From contig NZ_DASYGY010000009.1 of NCBI RefSeq assembly GCF_035999195.1, positions 620,001-684,000 on the forward strand: a DNA stretch of 64,000 nt, in the 5' to 3' direction. The notes under the pieces were generated by a model. That model saw only the letters and a list, made by a program, of their open reading frames with translations. It made no database searches and was not told where the DNA came from. This DNA is from Pseudoxanthomonas sp. (GTDB lineage: Bacteria; Pseudomonadota; Gammaproteobacteria; Xanthomonadales; Xanthomonadaceae). Positions 16,871 to 25,510 of the stretch are shown one piece after another. How positions within the stretch are numbered: the first letter of the stretch is position 1; every line of letters starts with the position of its first letter. The position numbers and the translations under genes were made by a program.

Positions 16871-17998
16871 TCAATCGCCCTGCTGCTTCTGCAGATGCTC
16901 CCAGCGTTCCTGCGCGTCGATCGTGCGTTCGGCGGTCAGGCGCGCCTCCAGGCGGTCCAGGCCGATCTCTTCGCCGGTGTCGACGCAGTAGCCGTAGTCG
17001 CCGGCGTCCAGCCGCTTGAGCGTGCTGTCGATCTTGCCGATCAGCTTGCGGTAGCGGTCGCGGGTGCGCAGTTCCAGCGAGTTCTCGGTCTCGCGGGTCG
17101 CACGCTCGGCCTCGTCGCCGATGTCGCGGACTTCGTCCTTGAGGTTCTCGATGGTCTGCTTGGACTCCTCGACCAGGTCGGCACGCCATTGCAGCAGGCG
17201 CTGGCGGAAGTACTCGAGCTGCAGGGCGCTCATGTACTCCTCGTCGGGCGAGGGCTTGTAGCCGGTCGGCACGATCGGACGGCCGGTGGCTTCGTCGGTC
17301 TTGTAGGGCACTTCTTTCACCTTGCCACGCACGACCGGCGCGGAAGGCCGGGCCGCCACGGCGACCGCGACCTTCCCCACGGGACGGGCGACGGCGGGAC
17401 GGGGGCTGGCGGGCGCTTCGACGGCAGCAGCGGTTTTGGCGTTCTTGGTATTCGTTTTCGGGACTGGCACAGGCTTCGGGGGGGACGGAACCTTGGCGGC
17501 GGGCGCCGGGGCCTGGGCAGCCGCCTTGGCGGCGGTTGCAGGCACGGGAGTCTTGGTCGCAGCCGCGGTGGGGGCGGACTTTGCCGGAGCCGGCTTTGCG
17601 GCAGGCTTCGGTGCGGGGGTGGGAGCGGATTTCACGGCCTTGGCCGGCACTTTCGCAGGAGCCGCCTTGGCGGCGGGCGCCTTGGTGGCCGGCGCGGGCG
17701 CGGGCTTCTTGGCGACTGCGGGCTTGGTCGCCTTGGCGACCGCCTTCCTGACCGGCGCCGCCTGTTTCGCCGCGGGCTTGGCCACCGGCTTCTTCGCCGG
17801 GGCTGCCGCCTTCTTGGCCGGCGCGGCCTTCTTGGCGACCGGCTTCTTGGCGACCGGCTTGGAGGCCGCTTTCTTCGCCACCGGCTTGGAGGCCGGCTTC
17901 TTGGCGACAGCCTTCTTCACGACAGGCTTCTTGGCGACGGTCTGAGCGGGTTTCTTGGCGGCCTTGGCGGCCTTCTTCGCAGGTTTCTTTGCAGCCAC
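16871..17998 (-). CDS. DksA/TraR-family protein with lysine/alanine-rich (histone-H1-like) N terminus and degenerate zinc finger
   Basis: A 375-residue protein in two parts. Residues 1 to about 215 are low-complexity K/A/P repeats (VAKKPVAKK, PAKKAAAPAKK units), like histone-H1-type bacterial proteins and probably DNA- or RNA-binding. Residues about 232-375 are a DksA-type domain: coiled-coil with a DEAER tip (E. coli DksA has DPVDR), SLELRTRDRYRKLI, then the finger. Of the four zinc cysteines only Cys338 remains; the other positions are Thr341, Thr359 and Ala362 at the canonical CX2C-X17-CX2C spacing. It probably still docks in the RNA polymerase secondary channel. It is divergent from yidD. 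Confidence 0.88.
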   Translation of the reverse strand: MAAKKPAKKAAKAAKKPAQTVAKKPVVKKAVAKKPASKPVAKKAASKPVAKKPVAKKAAPAKKAAAPAKKPVAKPAAKQAAPVRKAVAKATKPAVAKKPAPAPATKAPAAKAAPAKVPAKAVKSAPTPAPKPAAKPAPAKSAPTAAATKTPVPATAAKAAAQAPAPAAKVPSPPKPVPVPKTNTKNAKTAAAVEAPASPRPAVARPVGKVAVAVAARPSAPVVRGKVKEVPYKTDEATGRPIVPTGYKPSPDEEYMSALQLEYFRQRLLQWRADLVEESKQTIENLKDEVRDIGDEAERATRETENSLELRTRDRYRKLIGKIDSTLKRLDAGDYGYCVDTGEEIGLDRLEARLTAERTIDAQERWEHLQKQQGD

Positions 17999-18093
17999 GA
18001 ACAGCGCTTCCTTGTTCTTCCCGAGTGTCGGGAAAGCGCGCTTTTATAGCCTACCCTGCGGGCAGCGGCAACCCGACGCGGTATCATCGGGCC

Positions 18094-18351
18094 ATGCTCG
18101 CCCGCCTGCTCATCCTGCTGCTGAAGGGCTACAAGCGCTTCATCAGTCCTATGCTAGGGCCGCGGTGCCGCTTCGTCCCTTCGTGTTCGGAGTACGCCAT
18201 GGAGGCGATCGGCCGCTTCGGACCCGTCAAAGGCGGCTGGATGGCGATTCGCCGGATCGGCCGCTGCCATCCCCTGCACCCCGGTGGCCACGATCCCGTC
18301 CCTCCGCGGAGCGACAGTTTCTCCCCCCATTCCTGCACAGGACACCACTGA
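18094..18351 (+). CDS. yidD: Membrane protein insertion efficiency factor YidD
   Basis: An 85-residue YidD protein: an amphipathic N-terminal helix (LLILLLKGYKRFISPMLG), the cysteine motif CRFVPSCSEYAMEAI, and RRIGRCHPLHPGGHDPVP. It helps YidC-dependent membrane protein insertion. It is usually next to rnpA-yidC near the origin; here it instead sits directly before dihydroorotase, with the stop and next ATG sharing one base. The ATG at 18094 is chosen because the family begins at this point. Confidence 0.95.
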   Translation: MLARLLILLLKGYKRFISPMLGPRCRFVPSCSEYAMEAIGRFGPVKGGWMAIRRIGRCHPLHPGGHDPVPPRSDSFSPHSCTGHH

Positions 18352-19697
18352 TGCCCTCCACCGTCATCGTCAACGCCCGTCTGGTCAACGAAGGCCGCGT
18401 CACCGAAGGTGACCTGCGCATCGAAGACGGACGCATCGCCCGCATCGCCGCCGAGATCCGGCCGCAGGGCGACGACCTGGTGATCGATGCCGCGGGCCGC
18501 CTGCTGCTGCCGGGCATGATCGACGACCAGGTCCACTTCCGCGAACCCGGCATGCCGCACAAGGGCGACATGGCCACCGAGTCCGCCGCGGCGGTCGCGG
18601 GCGGCCTGACCACCTTCATGGACATGCCCAACACCAGCCCGCCGACGCTGGACGCGGCCGCGCTGGAGGACAAGTACCAGCGTGCCAAGGGCCGGGCCTG
18701 GGGCAATTACGGCTTCTACATGGGCGCGAGCAACGACAACCTGGACGCGATCCGCACGCTCGACCCGAAGACCGCGCCGGGCATCAAGGTGTTCATGGGC
18801 GCATCCACCGGCAACATGCTGGTCGACAATCCGGACACGCTGGACGCGATCTTCCGCGAGGCGCCCACGCCGATCATCACCCACTGCGAGGACACGCCGA
18901 CGATCGACGCCAACCTGGCGGCGTTCCAGGCGAAGTACGGCGACGCGCTGAGCGCCGAACACCACCCGGACATCCGCAGCCGCGAGGCCTGCATCGCGTC
19001 CACCCGGCTGGCGATGTCGCTGGCGCGCAAGCACGGCACCCGCCTGCATGTGCTGCACATCTCCACCGCCGACGAACTGGCGCTGTTCACGCCCGGGCCG
19101 CTGGTGCAGCCGGACGGCAGGTGCAAGCAGATCACCGCGGAAACCTGCATCCACTTCCTGCGCTTCGACCGCGCCGACTATGCCGCACTGGGCAACCTGA
19201 TCAAGTGCAACCCCGCCATCAAGGATGCCGGCGACCGCGAGGCGCTGATCCGCGCGCTGGTGGAGGACGTGATCGACGTGCTGGCGACCGACCACGCGCC
19301 GCACACGCTGGAAGAGAAGGAAAAGCCGTACGTGCAGGCACCGTCCGGCCTGCCGCTGGTGCAGTACGCACTGGTGGCCGCACTGGAACTGGTCCATGAA
19401 GGCCGCATGGACGTGACCCGCGTGGTGCAGAAGTTCGCCCACGCGCCCGCGCAGCTGTTCGACGTGAAGGAGCGCGGCTACCTGCGCGAAGGCTACTTCG
19501 CGGACCTGGTACTGATCGACGACGAGCCGTTCACCGTGAAGCGCGAAGACGTGCTGTCCAAGGTGGGCTGGTCGCCGTTCGAGGGCCGCACGTTCCGCTC
19601 GCGGGTCGGCGCCACCTGGGTCAATGGCCGCATGGTCTGGAACGGCGAGCACCTGCTGGGCACGCCGAATGGCCAGCGCCTGGAGTTCGCGCGTTGA
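18351..19697 (+). CDS. pyrC: Dihydroorotase, class I amidohydrolase
   Basis: Third step of pyrimidine synthesis: cyclises carbamoyl-aspartate to dihydroorotate. An amidohydrolase barrel of 448 residues has the metal/substrate motif DDQVHFREPG, THCED (His ligand), LHVLHIST (His ligand) and the catalytic Asp in LATDHAPHTLEEK. The usual first HxH histidine is Gln here (QVH), as I recall for the Bacteroidetes/Xanthomonas type of enzyme. The residue aligned with the bridging carboxylated lysine lies in GIKVFMGAST. It overlaps yidD by one base and the M23 gene by four. Confidence 0.93.
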   Translation: MPSTVIVNARLVNEGRVTEGDLRIEDGRIARIAAEIRPQGDDLVIDAAGRLLLPGMIDDQVHFREPGMPHKGDMATESAAAVAGGLTTFMDMPNTSPPTLDAAALEDKYQRAKGRAWGNYGFYMGASNDNLDAIRTLDPKTAPGIKVFMGASTGNMLVDNPDTLDAIFREAPTPIITHCEDTPTIDANLAAFQAKYGDALSAEHHPDIRSREACIASTRLAMSLARKHGTRLHVLHISTADELALFTPGPLVQPDGRCKQITAETCIHFLRFDRADYAALGNLIKCNPAIKDAGDREALIRALVEDVIDVLATDHAPHTLEEKEKPYVQAPSGLPLVQYALVAALELVHEGRMDVTRVVQKFAHAPAQLFDVKERGYLREGYFADLVLIDDEPFTVKREDVLSKVGWSPFEGRTFRSRVGATWVNGRMVWNGEHLLGTPNGQRLEFAR

Positions 19698-20548
19698 AGC
19701 TGGTGGTGGCGGCGCTGTTCGCCGCCGTGTGCGCCGGATGGATTCCGCTGGTCGCCGCGCAGGATGCCGCATCGGCGGTGCCGGTTCCGCAGGAAGAGCG
19801 TGTCGTGTTCCCCGCCAGCGTGTCGCAGGGCGCGCTGGTGTTCGGCAAGGTGCCGCCGGGCAGCCGCGTGACCTATCGCGAACGCGCCCTGCGGACGACC
19901 GGCTACGGCACCGTGGTGCTCGGCGTGGGCCGCGACGAGACCGGCCCACTGCGACTGGAGGTGGCCACGCCCTCCGGGCGCACGGAAAGCGTGAGCATCG
20001 CGGTGACCCCGCGCGACTGGCCGGTCGAACGCATCGATGGCGTGCCGCCGAAGACGGTCAACCCGCCGCCGGCCATCGCGGCCCGCATCGAACGCGAGCA
20101 GGCCCAGGTGACCGCCGCGCGCCTGCGCGACGATGCCCGCGCCGACTTCGCCCTGCCCTTCCAGTGGCCGGTGCAGGGCCGCATCAGCGGGCGCTTCGGC
20201 AATGCGCGTGTCTACAACGGACAGCCGGGCGCCGGCCATTCCGGCATGGACATCGCCGCGCCGAACGGCACCCCGGTCAAGGCGCCCGTCGGCGGCATCG
20301 TGACCTTCGCTGCGCCGGATCTGTATCTCACCGGCGGCACCGTGCTGCTTGATCATGGTCACGGCGTGAGCTCGAACTTCCTGCACCTGTCGCGCCTCGA
20401 CGTGAAGGTGGGTGATCGCGTAGAGCCCGGACAGGTGATCGGCGCCGTCGGTGCGACCGGGCGTGCGACGGGGCCGCATCTGCATTGGGGCATGAACTGG
20501 TTCGACGTGCGCATCGACCCCTTGCTCGTCCTCGAACGCGGAAAGTAA
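19694..20548 (+). CDS. Secreted M23 (LytM-type) metallopeptidase
   Basis: A 284-residue periplasmic murein-hydrolase-type protein. The start is TTG (19694), overlapping the dihydroorotase stop, and is followed by a signal peptide ending AAQD. An N-terminal beta domain (about 30-110) precedes the LytM domain. Zinc ligands are visible in HSGMDIAAPNGTPV (His, Asp) and in HLHWGMN (last His), with the catalytic His in DHGHGVSS. Active as an endopeptidase on cross-links or as an amidase activator. Its 3' end has been copied downstream (see the repeat at 20501-20709). Confidence 0.93.
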   Translation: MKLVVAALFAAVCAGWIPLVAAQDAASAVPVPQEERVVFPASVSQGALVFGKVPPGSRVTYRERALRTTGYGTVVLGVGRDETGPLRLEVATPSGRTESVSIAVTPRDWPVERIDGVPPKTVNPPPAIAARIEREQAQVTAARLRDDARADFALPFQWPVQGRISGRFGNARVYNGQPGAGHSGMDIAAPNGTPVKAPVGGIVTFAAPDLYLTGGTVLLDHGHGVSSNFLHLSRLDVKVGDRVEPGQVIGAVGATGRATGPHLHWGMNWFDVRIDPLLVLERGK

Positions 20549-20709
20549 ACGCCTATTGTTCGCCAACCGGGCGCGTTGCGACGCGCTTGAGCGCCGTGGC
20601 GCTTCAGGTTTCGGGGGGCGCGGTTCGACACGCGCATCGACCCCCTGCTCGTCCTCGAACGCGGCAAGTAACCGCCCTTTGTTCATCAGCCGGGCGCGTT
20701 GCGACGCGC
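20501..20709 (+). repeat. Direct duplication of the 3' end of the M23 peptidase gene
   Basis: Bases 20501-20586 (last 15 codons, stop and 38 bases beyond) are repeated at 20624-20709 with only a few differences, spaced exactly 123 bases apart. The copied codons read FDTRIDPLLVLERGK-stop against FDVRIDPLLVLERGK-stop in the gene. The second copy is untranslated. The 37 bases between show no clear similarity. Confidence 0.9.
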
Positions 20710-21080
20710 GTGCGCCGACGACGCAAACCCTTCCCGCCATCCCGACGCAGCCGCGACGATGGCTCGGATCTCGGAAGAGCAACTGAATCGCCCCGGATCG
20801 TCGTCCCAGCGAACGCCGGGACCCCTTTGCTGTTGCGTCCGCCCGCTTCTGCGTCGAAGCGCCACATAGGAAGCAACAGCACGAGCCACTGGGTCCCGGC
20901 GTTCGCTGGGACCACGGATCAAGATGCAACGGGGTCTCTACCGCCATGCCGACGTCTTGCAGAGCCGAATGCTCAGGCCGGGACTTTCCGACGTGCAGTC
21001 CCTGCAGAGGCACTGGATCCCGGCACACGCCGGGGCGACGGGTACAGGGAGTTCCCAGCAGGCAGGTGGCGCCAGCCCGC
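20710..21080. other. Non-coding stretch with inverted repeats between convergent genes
   Basis: After the duplicated tail I see no credible gene. It holds a perfect 22-bp inverted repeat (GTCCCAGCGAACGCCGGGAC, 20803-20824, and its complement at 20891-20912). The match continues as GGATCGTC against GATCCGTG. A weaker third copy, GGATCCCGGCACACGCCGGG, lies near 21014-21033. These look like a dispersed palindromic repeat family. Confidence 0.7.
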
Positions 21081-21995
21081 TTACAGGCGCCCGAGATAGC
21101 GGCTGGCGGGGCTGTCCGCCAGATCGCGCGGGCGGACCAGTTTGGGGTTCGGCGGGCCCACCTTGGGCCAGGCCGTGCCCAGTACGGCGTCCACGCGGTT
21201 GGCGACTTCCGCATGCGGCGATTCCAGTCCCAACCGCTCACGCAGCGCCATGATGGAAGCGTCCAGCGCGGCATCGTCCAGCTGCAGCGCATCCACCGAG
21301 TCCCAGACCGGCGCGCCGCCGGTGACCGCATCGACCCCGAGCGCGTCCTGACCCAGCGCCTTGTGCTTCGGCTTCAGCATCTCGCGCACTTCTTCCTGCA
21401 GCTTGATGTAATCCACCTCCGGAAACGGCAGGTCGCTCGGTTCGCCCGGCACGATCGGGCGCGCCAGCCGCCGTGCAGGCACCGTGTCCGCGTCGGCGAA
21501 GGCGCGATAGGCGAACTCGCTGCAGAGCATCCTGTCCGAATCCGCGCGGATCGCATGGTCGGTCGCCTCGCGGATGAGCCAGCGCAACCACACCGGCAGA
21601 TGCCTGGGTTTGCCGCGCAGGGCGACCAGCAACCCGATCGTCACCAGGTCGTCCTGTGCGAACGTGGTGCCGACCAGCGAGCGCGCATGCCGCAGTACCG
21701 CAGCGCGGTCATCGTCTCCCAGCGGGCTGCCGTCGGCGGCCAGCGAACGGTAGGCATCGACGAACACCACCGGCCCATCCGATGCCAGCCGCGCGGCCAG
21801 CGGGCTCTCGGCCACGATGGGGCGGATGCCTTCGATCAGCAATCCGTCCGCCGACACCAGCGATACGTGGCTGTAGATGCTGTCGCCGAACCAGGCGATC
21901 AACTTCGACAGCTGGCTCTTGCCGAGCATCAGCAGCAGGTCACCGACCTGCAACTGGTCGACAGGGAAACGGGAAGACGCGGACGTCGGTTCCAC
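21081..21995 (-). CDS. YiiX/YebB-type permuted papain-fold hydrolase
   Basis: A 304-residue protein of the permuted NlpC/P60 group (YaeF/YiiX-like). VGDLLLMLGKS and the catalytic His in YSHVSLVSADG come first; the catalytic Cys in MLCSEFAYRAF comes much later (about residue 160), the reverse order of ordinary NlpC/P60 enzymes. No signal peptide is evident. Such proteins are predicted amidases or peptidases acting on lipids or murein. It directly follows the diguanylate cyclase gene with no gap and probably shares its transcript. Confidence 0.8.
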   Translation of the reverse strand: MEPTSASSRFPVDQLQVGDLLLMLGKSQLSKLIAWFGDSIYSHVSLVSADGLLIEGIRPIVAESPLAARLASDGPVVFVDAYRSLAADGSPLGDDDRAAVLRHARSLVGTTFAQDDLVTIGLLVALRGKPRHLPVWLRWLIREATDHAIRADSDRMLCSEFAYRAFADADTVPARRLARPIVPGEPSDLPFPEVDYIKLQEEVREMLKPKHKALGQDALGVDAVTGGAPVWDSVDALQLDDAALDASIMALRERLGLESPHAEVANRVDAVLGTAWPKVGPPNPKLVRPRDLADSPASRYLGRL

Positions 21996-23663
21996 TCAGG
22001 CTTCTCCTGGTTGCGGGGAAAGGTCGCCGGTGACGCGGTCGCGTCCGGCCGATTTGCTGGAGTACAGCGCCACGTCCACGCGCTCCAGCAAGCGCTCGAA
22101 GGTTTCGCCGTCGGCCAGCTGCGCCACCCCCAGGCTGAGGCTGGTGTCGATGACGCGTCCATCGATGGTCAGCGGACGGTTGTTCACGGCGGCCCGCAGG
22201 TGTTCGGCCACCACCAGCGCGTTGTCGAACGTGGTGTCCGGCAGCAGCACCAGCATTTCGTCGCCGCCGTAACGACCGAGGAAATCGCGCTTGCGCAGCT
22301 TGCCCCGCGTACGGGTTGCCACCAGCCGCAGGCTCTGGTCGCCGACCGGATGGCCATGCTCGTCGTTGATGCGCTTGAAGTGGTCGATGTCGAAGAACAC
22401 CACCGACAGCGGCGTGCCCTGCGCATGCGCCGCCTCCACCTCGCGCTGCAGTTGTTCGATGATCGCGGTGCGCGAGAGCACACCGGTAAGTGCGTCCTGG
22501 GCTGCGAGCCGACTGGCCTGGTCGCGATCGCGGCGCAGCTGCTGCATGCGGTCGGCCAGGCCGACCGTCAGCACCAGTCCGGCCAGCGCGAAGCCCATCG
22601 GGAACGCATGGATCAACCAGACCGGTCCCACCCACCAGCCGAGCAGTTCGCCCACGCGCGCGGCGGTCAGCACCATCATCGGCAGCCACGAAAGCAGCAG
22701 GAAGAACGCGGGCCGCTGCCGGCGCACCGTGCCGCGTACCGCGGCCAGCAGCACGGCGGCCGTGGCCACCAGCAGCACGCCATTGCCGAGTCGGGGCACC
22801 CAGGTGTGGGTCGTCGCCAGCGAGACGAGGATCAGCGCGCCCAGCAGCAGGTTGCAGGCGCGCAGCAGCCACAGGATGCGGGGCCCGTTGCGCGCCAGTT
22901 CCAGATAGAACGCCAGGAAGGTATTGCTGGCGATCACCGACAGCATGCCGGCCACGCGGGCCATGCGCGGGTCCGAACCGAGCACGTGACCGAATATTTC
23001 GATAGTGCGCAGTTCGCCGCCGGCCAGGGCCAGGAACAGCGCCTGCGACAGCAGGGTCAGCGCGAGGAAGCCGTAACTGCGCTCGCCCAGCCCGATGCAG
23101 AAGCCCAGTGCCAGCACCGCCAGCACGCCCAGTGCGCCCAGCACCATCGCGCGCCACGTGACGTGCTCCAGGTCCTGTCGATGGACCGATCGCAAGGGCT
23201 CGATGGACAACGGCATCGGCGTGCCGCCGACCGACTGCACGCGCAGGTAGAGCGGCTGCCCCGCACGCACGCCGTCAGGCAGCGGGAACGCCAATGCGCG
23301 CGCCGAGAACGCCAGGTCGGCGTCGTCGCCGAACAGGCTCCGCGTCAGCGGCGGCCCGTTGCCGGCCCACAGGGTGATGCGGTTCTGGTACGGCGCACGC
23401 ACCACCAGATGCGGCTGCAGGCCCGCATCCACATCGACCGGGCTGACCACGCGCCACCAGCGCGGGTCGGTATCGGCTTCGAAGATCAGACCGTCCGGGG
23501 CGGGCGCGAAGCGCCCGTCGAGCGCACCGGACACGACATCGCGCGCCGGCGCGTCGTTCGCGAGCCGGGACACGTGGAGCGTCTGTGCAGTGGCAGGCAG
23601 GGCCGCCACGCTCAGCCAGAGCCAGAGCAGCAGGCCGCGTACCGGGCGCCGTGGATTCCCCAT
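21996..23663 (-). CDS. Membrane diguanylate cyclase with 7TM-DISM sensor
   Basis: A signal peptide ending PATAQ and a periplasmic beta domain (about 28-165, 7TMR-DISM type) lead to seven hydrophobic segments (about 175-370) and a GGDEF domain (about 395-545). The active-site loop is RYGGDEMLVL, with Met in place of Phe, which is compatible with activity. VVFFDIDHFKRIND supplies the metal-binding Asp. No RxxD inhibitory site is obvious before the loop. It should make cyclic di-GMP in response to a periplasmic ligand, probably a carbohydrate. Start 23663 preferred for ribosome-site spacing; 23669 is an alternative. Confidence 0.9.
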   Translation of the reverse strand: MGNPRRPVRGLLLWLWLSVAALPATAQTLHVSRLANDAPARDVVSGALDGRFAPAPDGLIFEADTDPRWWRVVSPVDVDAGLQPHLVVRAPYQNRITLWAGNGPPLTRSLFGDDADLAFSARALAFPLPDGVRAGQPLYLRVQSVGGTPMPLSIEPLRSVHRQDLEHVTWRAMVLGALGVLAVLALGFCIGLGERSYGFLALTLLSQALFLALAGGELRTIEIFGHVLGSDPRMARVAGMLSVIASNTFLAFYLELARNGPRILWLLRACNLLLGALILVSLATTHTWVPRLGNGVLLVATAAVLLAAVRGTVRRQRPAFFLLLSWLPMMVLTAARVGELLGWWVGPVWLIHAFPMGFALAGLVLTVGLADRMQQLRRDRDQASRLAAQDALTGVLSRTAIIEQLQREVEAAHAQGTPLSVVFFDIDHFKRINDEHGHPVGDQSLRLVATRTRGKLRKRDFLGRYGGDEMLVLLPDTTFDNALVVAEHLRAAVNNRPLTIDGRVIDTSLSLGVAQLADGETFERLLERVDVALYSSKSAGRDRVTGDLSPQPGEA

Positions 23664-23745
23664 ATCCATTCCGCCGTACCGTCAGCGGCGGAGCATAGCG
23701 CGGATATCGGATAAATGTGACTCGAGGGCGGGGCCGCCCCGCGGC

Positions 23746-24684
23746 TCAGTCGTTGCTGCCGCTCACCCGGGCGACCGCATCGTGCGGATGCAGGCTCTCG
23801 TAATGCGCCACGGTGGCGTCGTAGCGGGCCACGCGCGCGTCCGAGGCCAGGACCGACGCCACCCGTCGCGCGGCGTCCTCGCAGAACATCAGGTTCTCGG
23901 CGTTGAGGCGGGCGAAGGCCTGTTCGTCGACACGCTTGACGGCGGTCTGCACCGGCGTGCCCAGGGCGGCCTCGAGGGCATCCACCAGCGCGACCAGCGG
24001 CAGTTCGTCGAACTGCGGGCGCAGTTCGACCCGCACGCTGGCGCGGCTGCGCTGGGCGTGCGGGGTGGCGGCCAGGCCGCGCTCGGAGGCCAGCCAGTCG
24101 TGCACGGCAGCGACCGACAGGCCATGGGCCGTGGCGAAATCGCCGGCGAAGCGGTCCGCATTGGCCTGCCGCGACAGCGCTGCGGAGGCGGGACACGTGC
24201 TGGAGTATTCGACGGAGAACGACAGCGCCAGCTGGAGATGGCCGTCGACCAGCGTGGCGTCGATTTCCACCGGATAGCGCTTCCAGCCGGCGTAGTCGCT
24301 CTCCAGCGCCTTGCGCTGCAGAAGGGCTTCGTAGCGGATCTTCAGGCGCGCACTGGTCGCCAGGCCGGACTGCGAGGCGACACTGTCCTGCAGCAGGTGC
24401 CGCAGGCCGGCCGGCGTGATCGCTTCGCGCGCCAGCCCGTCCTGCAGCTGCAGGTAGAGGCGCGACATGTGGATGCCGCGGGCATCGGGATTGGCCAGGT
24501 TCACCGACAGGTCGATGCTGGCGGCCACCTGCAGTTGCCCGCCCTGCCCGTCGGCGATGCGCACCGGCAGCGCAATGTGCTCCATGCCGACCCAGTCCAG
24601 GGGACGGGCCAGCGGCACGCGCTGGTGCGCGACATCGGGAAGATCGGCGCGGGGCGCCGCGGGAAGCGAGGGAGCCATGGTCAT
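23746..24684 (-). CDS. folE2: GTP cyclohydrolase I, FolE2 type
   Basis: A 312-residue GTP cyclohydrolase IB making dihydroneopterin triphosphate for folate and related cofactors. The family motifs are RGIHMSRLYLQLQD, the metal-ligand Cys in EYSSTCPASAALS, and ENLMFCEDAARRV near the C terminus. FolE2 enzymes work with several divalent metals and are often used when zinc is scarce; no Zur box was recognised upstream here. The gene stands alone between two other minus-strand genes. Confidence 0.95.
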   Translation of the reverse strand: MTMAPSLPAAPRADLPDVAHQRVPLARPLDWVGMEHIALPVRIADGQGGQLQVAASIDLSVNLANPDARGIHMSRLYLQLQDGLAREAITPAGLRHLLQDSVASQSGLATSARLKIRYEALLQRKALESDYAGWKRYPVEIDATLVDGHLQLALSFSVEYSSTCPASAALSRQANADRFAGDFATAHGLSVAAVHDWLASERGLAATPHAQRSRASVRVELRPQFDELPLVALVDALEAALGTPVQTAVKRVDEQAFARLNAENLMFCEDAARRVASVLASDARVARYDATVAHYESLHPHDAVARVSGSND

Positions 24685-24790
24685 GCACGGGGGAATGGAT
24701 GCCGCGCATTGTACGCCCTGCCCCGAATTCCCCGATGAAACAGTCCGTTACGGCCCGTTCCTGCGGCTATCGCAGCGATATGCGCGGCCT

Positions 24791-25498
24791 TCAGTCGCCG
24801 CGCGCGGCACGCCAGCCGGTGAACAGCAGAACGGGGCGCGATGGCAGCGGTGCGGGCGCTCCCGTGCGCGACAGTCGCTCCAGCCTGCCCCGCGCATACG
24901 CGGCGAGCACACGACGCTCGCGCGCACCCTGGCGCGATGCAGGCCAGCGCTGCAGGACATCCGTGGCCCAGCCCCGGACGGACGCCGCATCGTCCGCCTG
25001 CCGGAACGCCGCCGGCACGGCGGCGGTACCCACGTCGGCCAGACGTGCGGCCAGCACCTGCGCCACGACGGTCTCAGGATCCGGCGCGCGACCAAGTACG
25101 TAGGCTTCCACGGCGGAGACCGCAGCGCCATAAGACGCCAGCGCCGCGAAGGCCTCGTCGCGGCCCGCCGGCGTTTCTCTTGCGGCGGCCAGCACCGGCA
25201 ACGCGTCGGCCAACGACGCCCACGGCGCGCGCACCGGTTCCAGCCGGCGGCCGAGCGGATGGCGCGAGCGCTGCGCACTCCAGCCACGCAGTTCTTCGCC
25301 CCACCACGCCAGCTTGGCATCGGCCGGCAGCGGGTCGCCGCTGACGTTCAGGACGTCATCGAACTCCTGCAGCAACGCGAACCACGCCTGCGCGATATCC
25401 CGGCGCTCGGGCGACACGAAGATCTCGGCGACCGACCACTCGGGCCAGCGTGCACGCCATTTGTCGAGGAAGCTGTCGAGGGCGGCGGAGTCGGACAT
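24791..25498 (-). CDS. Squalene/phytoene-synthase-like protein (divergent)
   Basis: A 235-residue helical protein with the AKLAWWGEELRGW motif typical of the squalene/phytoene synthase family and its relatives. The Asp-rich prenyl-diphosphate sites (DxxxD) are not clearly present: near the first I see LLQEFDDVLN, and near the second AYVLGRAPDP. It may therefore be catalytically inactive. The start at 25498 (MSDSAALDSF) is chosen because the upstream in-frame extension is a translation of a repeat element. It lies downstream of the ubiG-mupP genes and may belong to that transcript. Confidence 0.65.
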   Translation of the reverse strand: MSDSAALDSFLDKWRARWPEWSVAEIFVSPERRDIAQAWFALLQEFDDVLNVSGDPLPADAKLAWWGEELRGWSAQRSRHPLGRRLEPVRAPWASLADALPVLAAARETPAGRDEAFAALASYGAAVSAVEAYVLGRAPDPETVVAQVLAARLADVGTAAVPAAFRQADDAASVRGWATDVLQRWPASRQGARERRVLAAYARGRLERLSRTGAPAPLPSRPVLLFTGWRAARGD

Positions 25499-25510
25499 GC
25501 AATGGAACTC

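Noticed and set aside
20549..20930. Small genes on either strand after the M23 peptidase
   Set aside because: The frames cross the duplicated gene tail and inverted repeats, and no credible start or conserved product is visible.
20946..23714. A 922-codon plus-strand frame
   Set aside because: Antisense to the papain-fold hydrolase and the diguanylate cyclase, with an extreme Q/R/H composition typical of shadow frames in GC-rich DNA.
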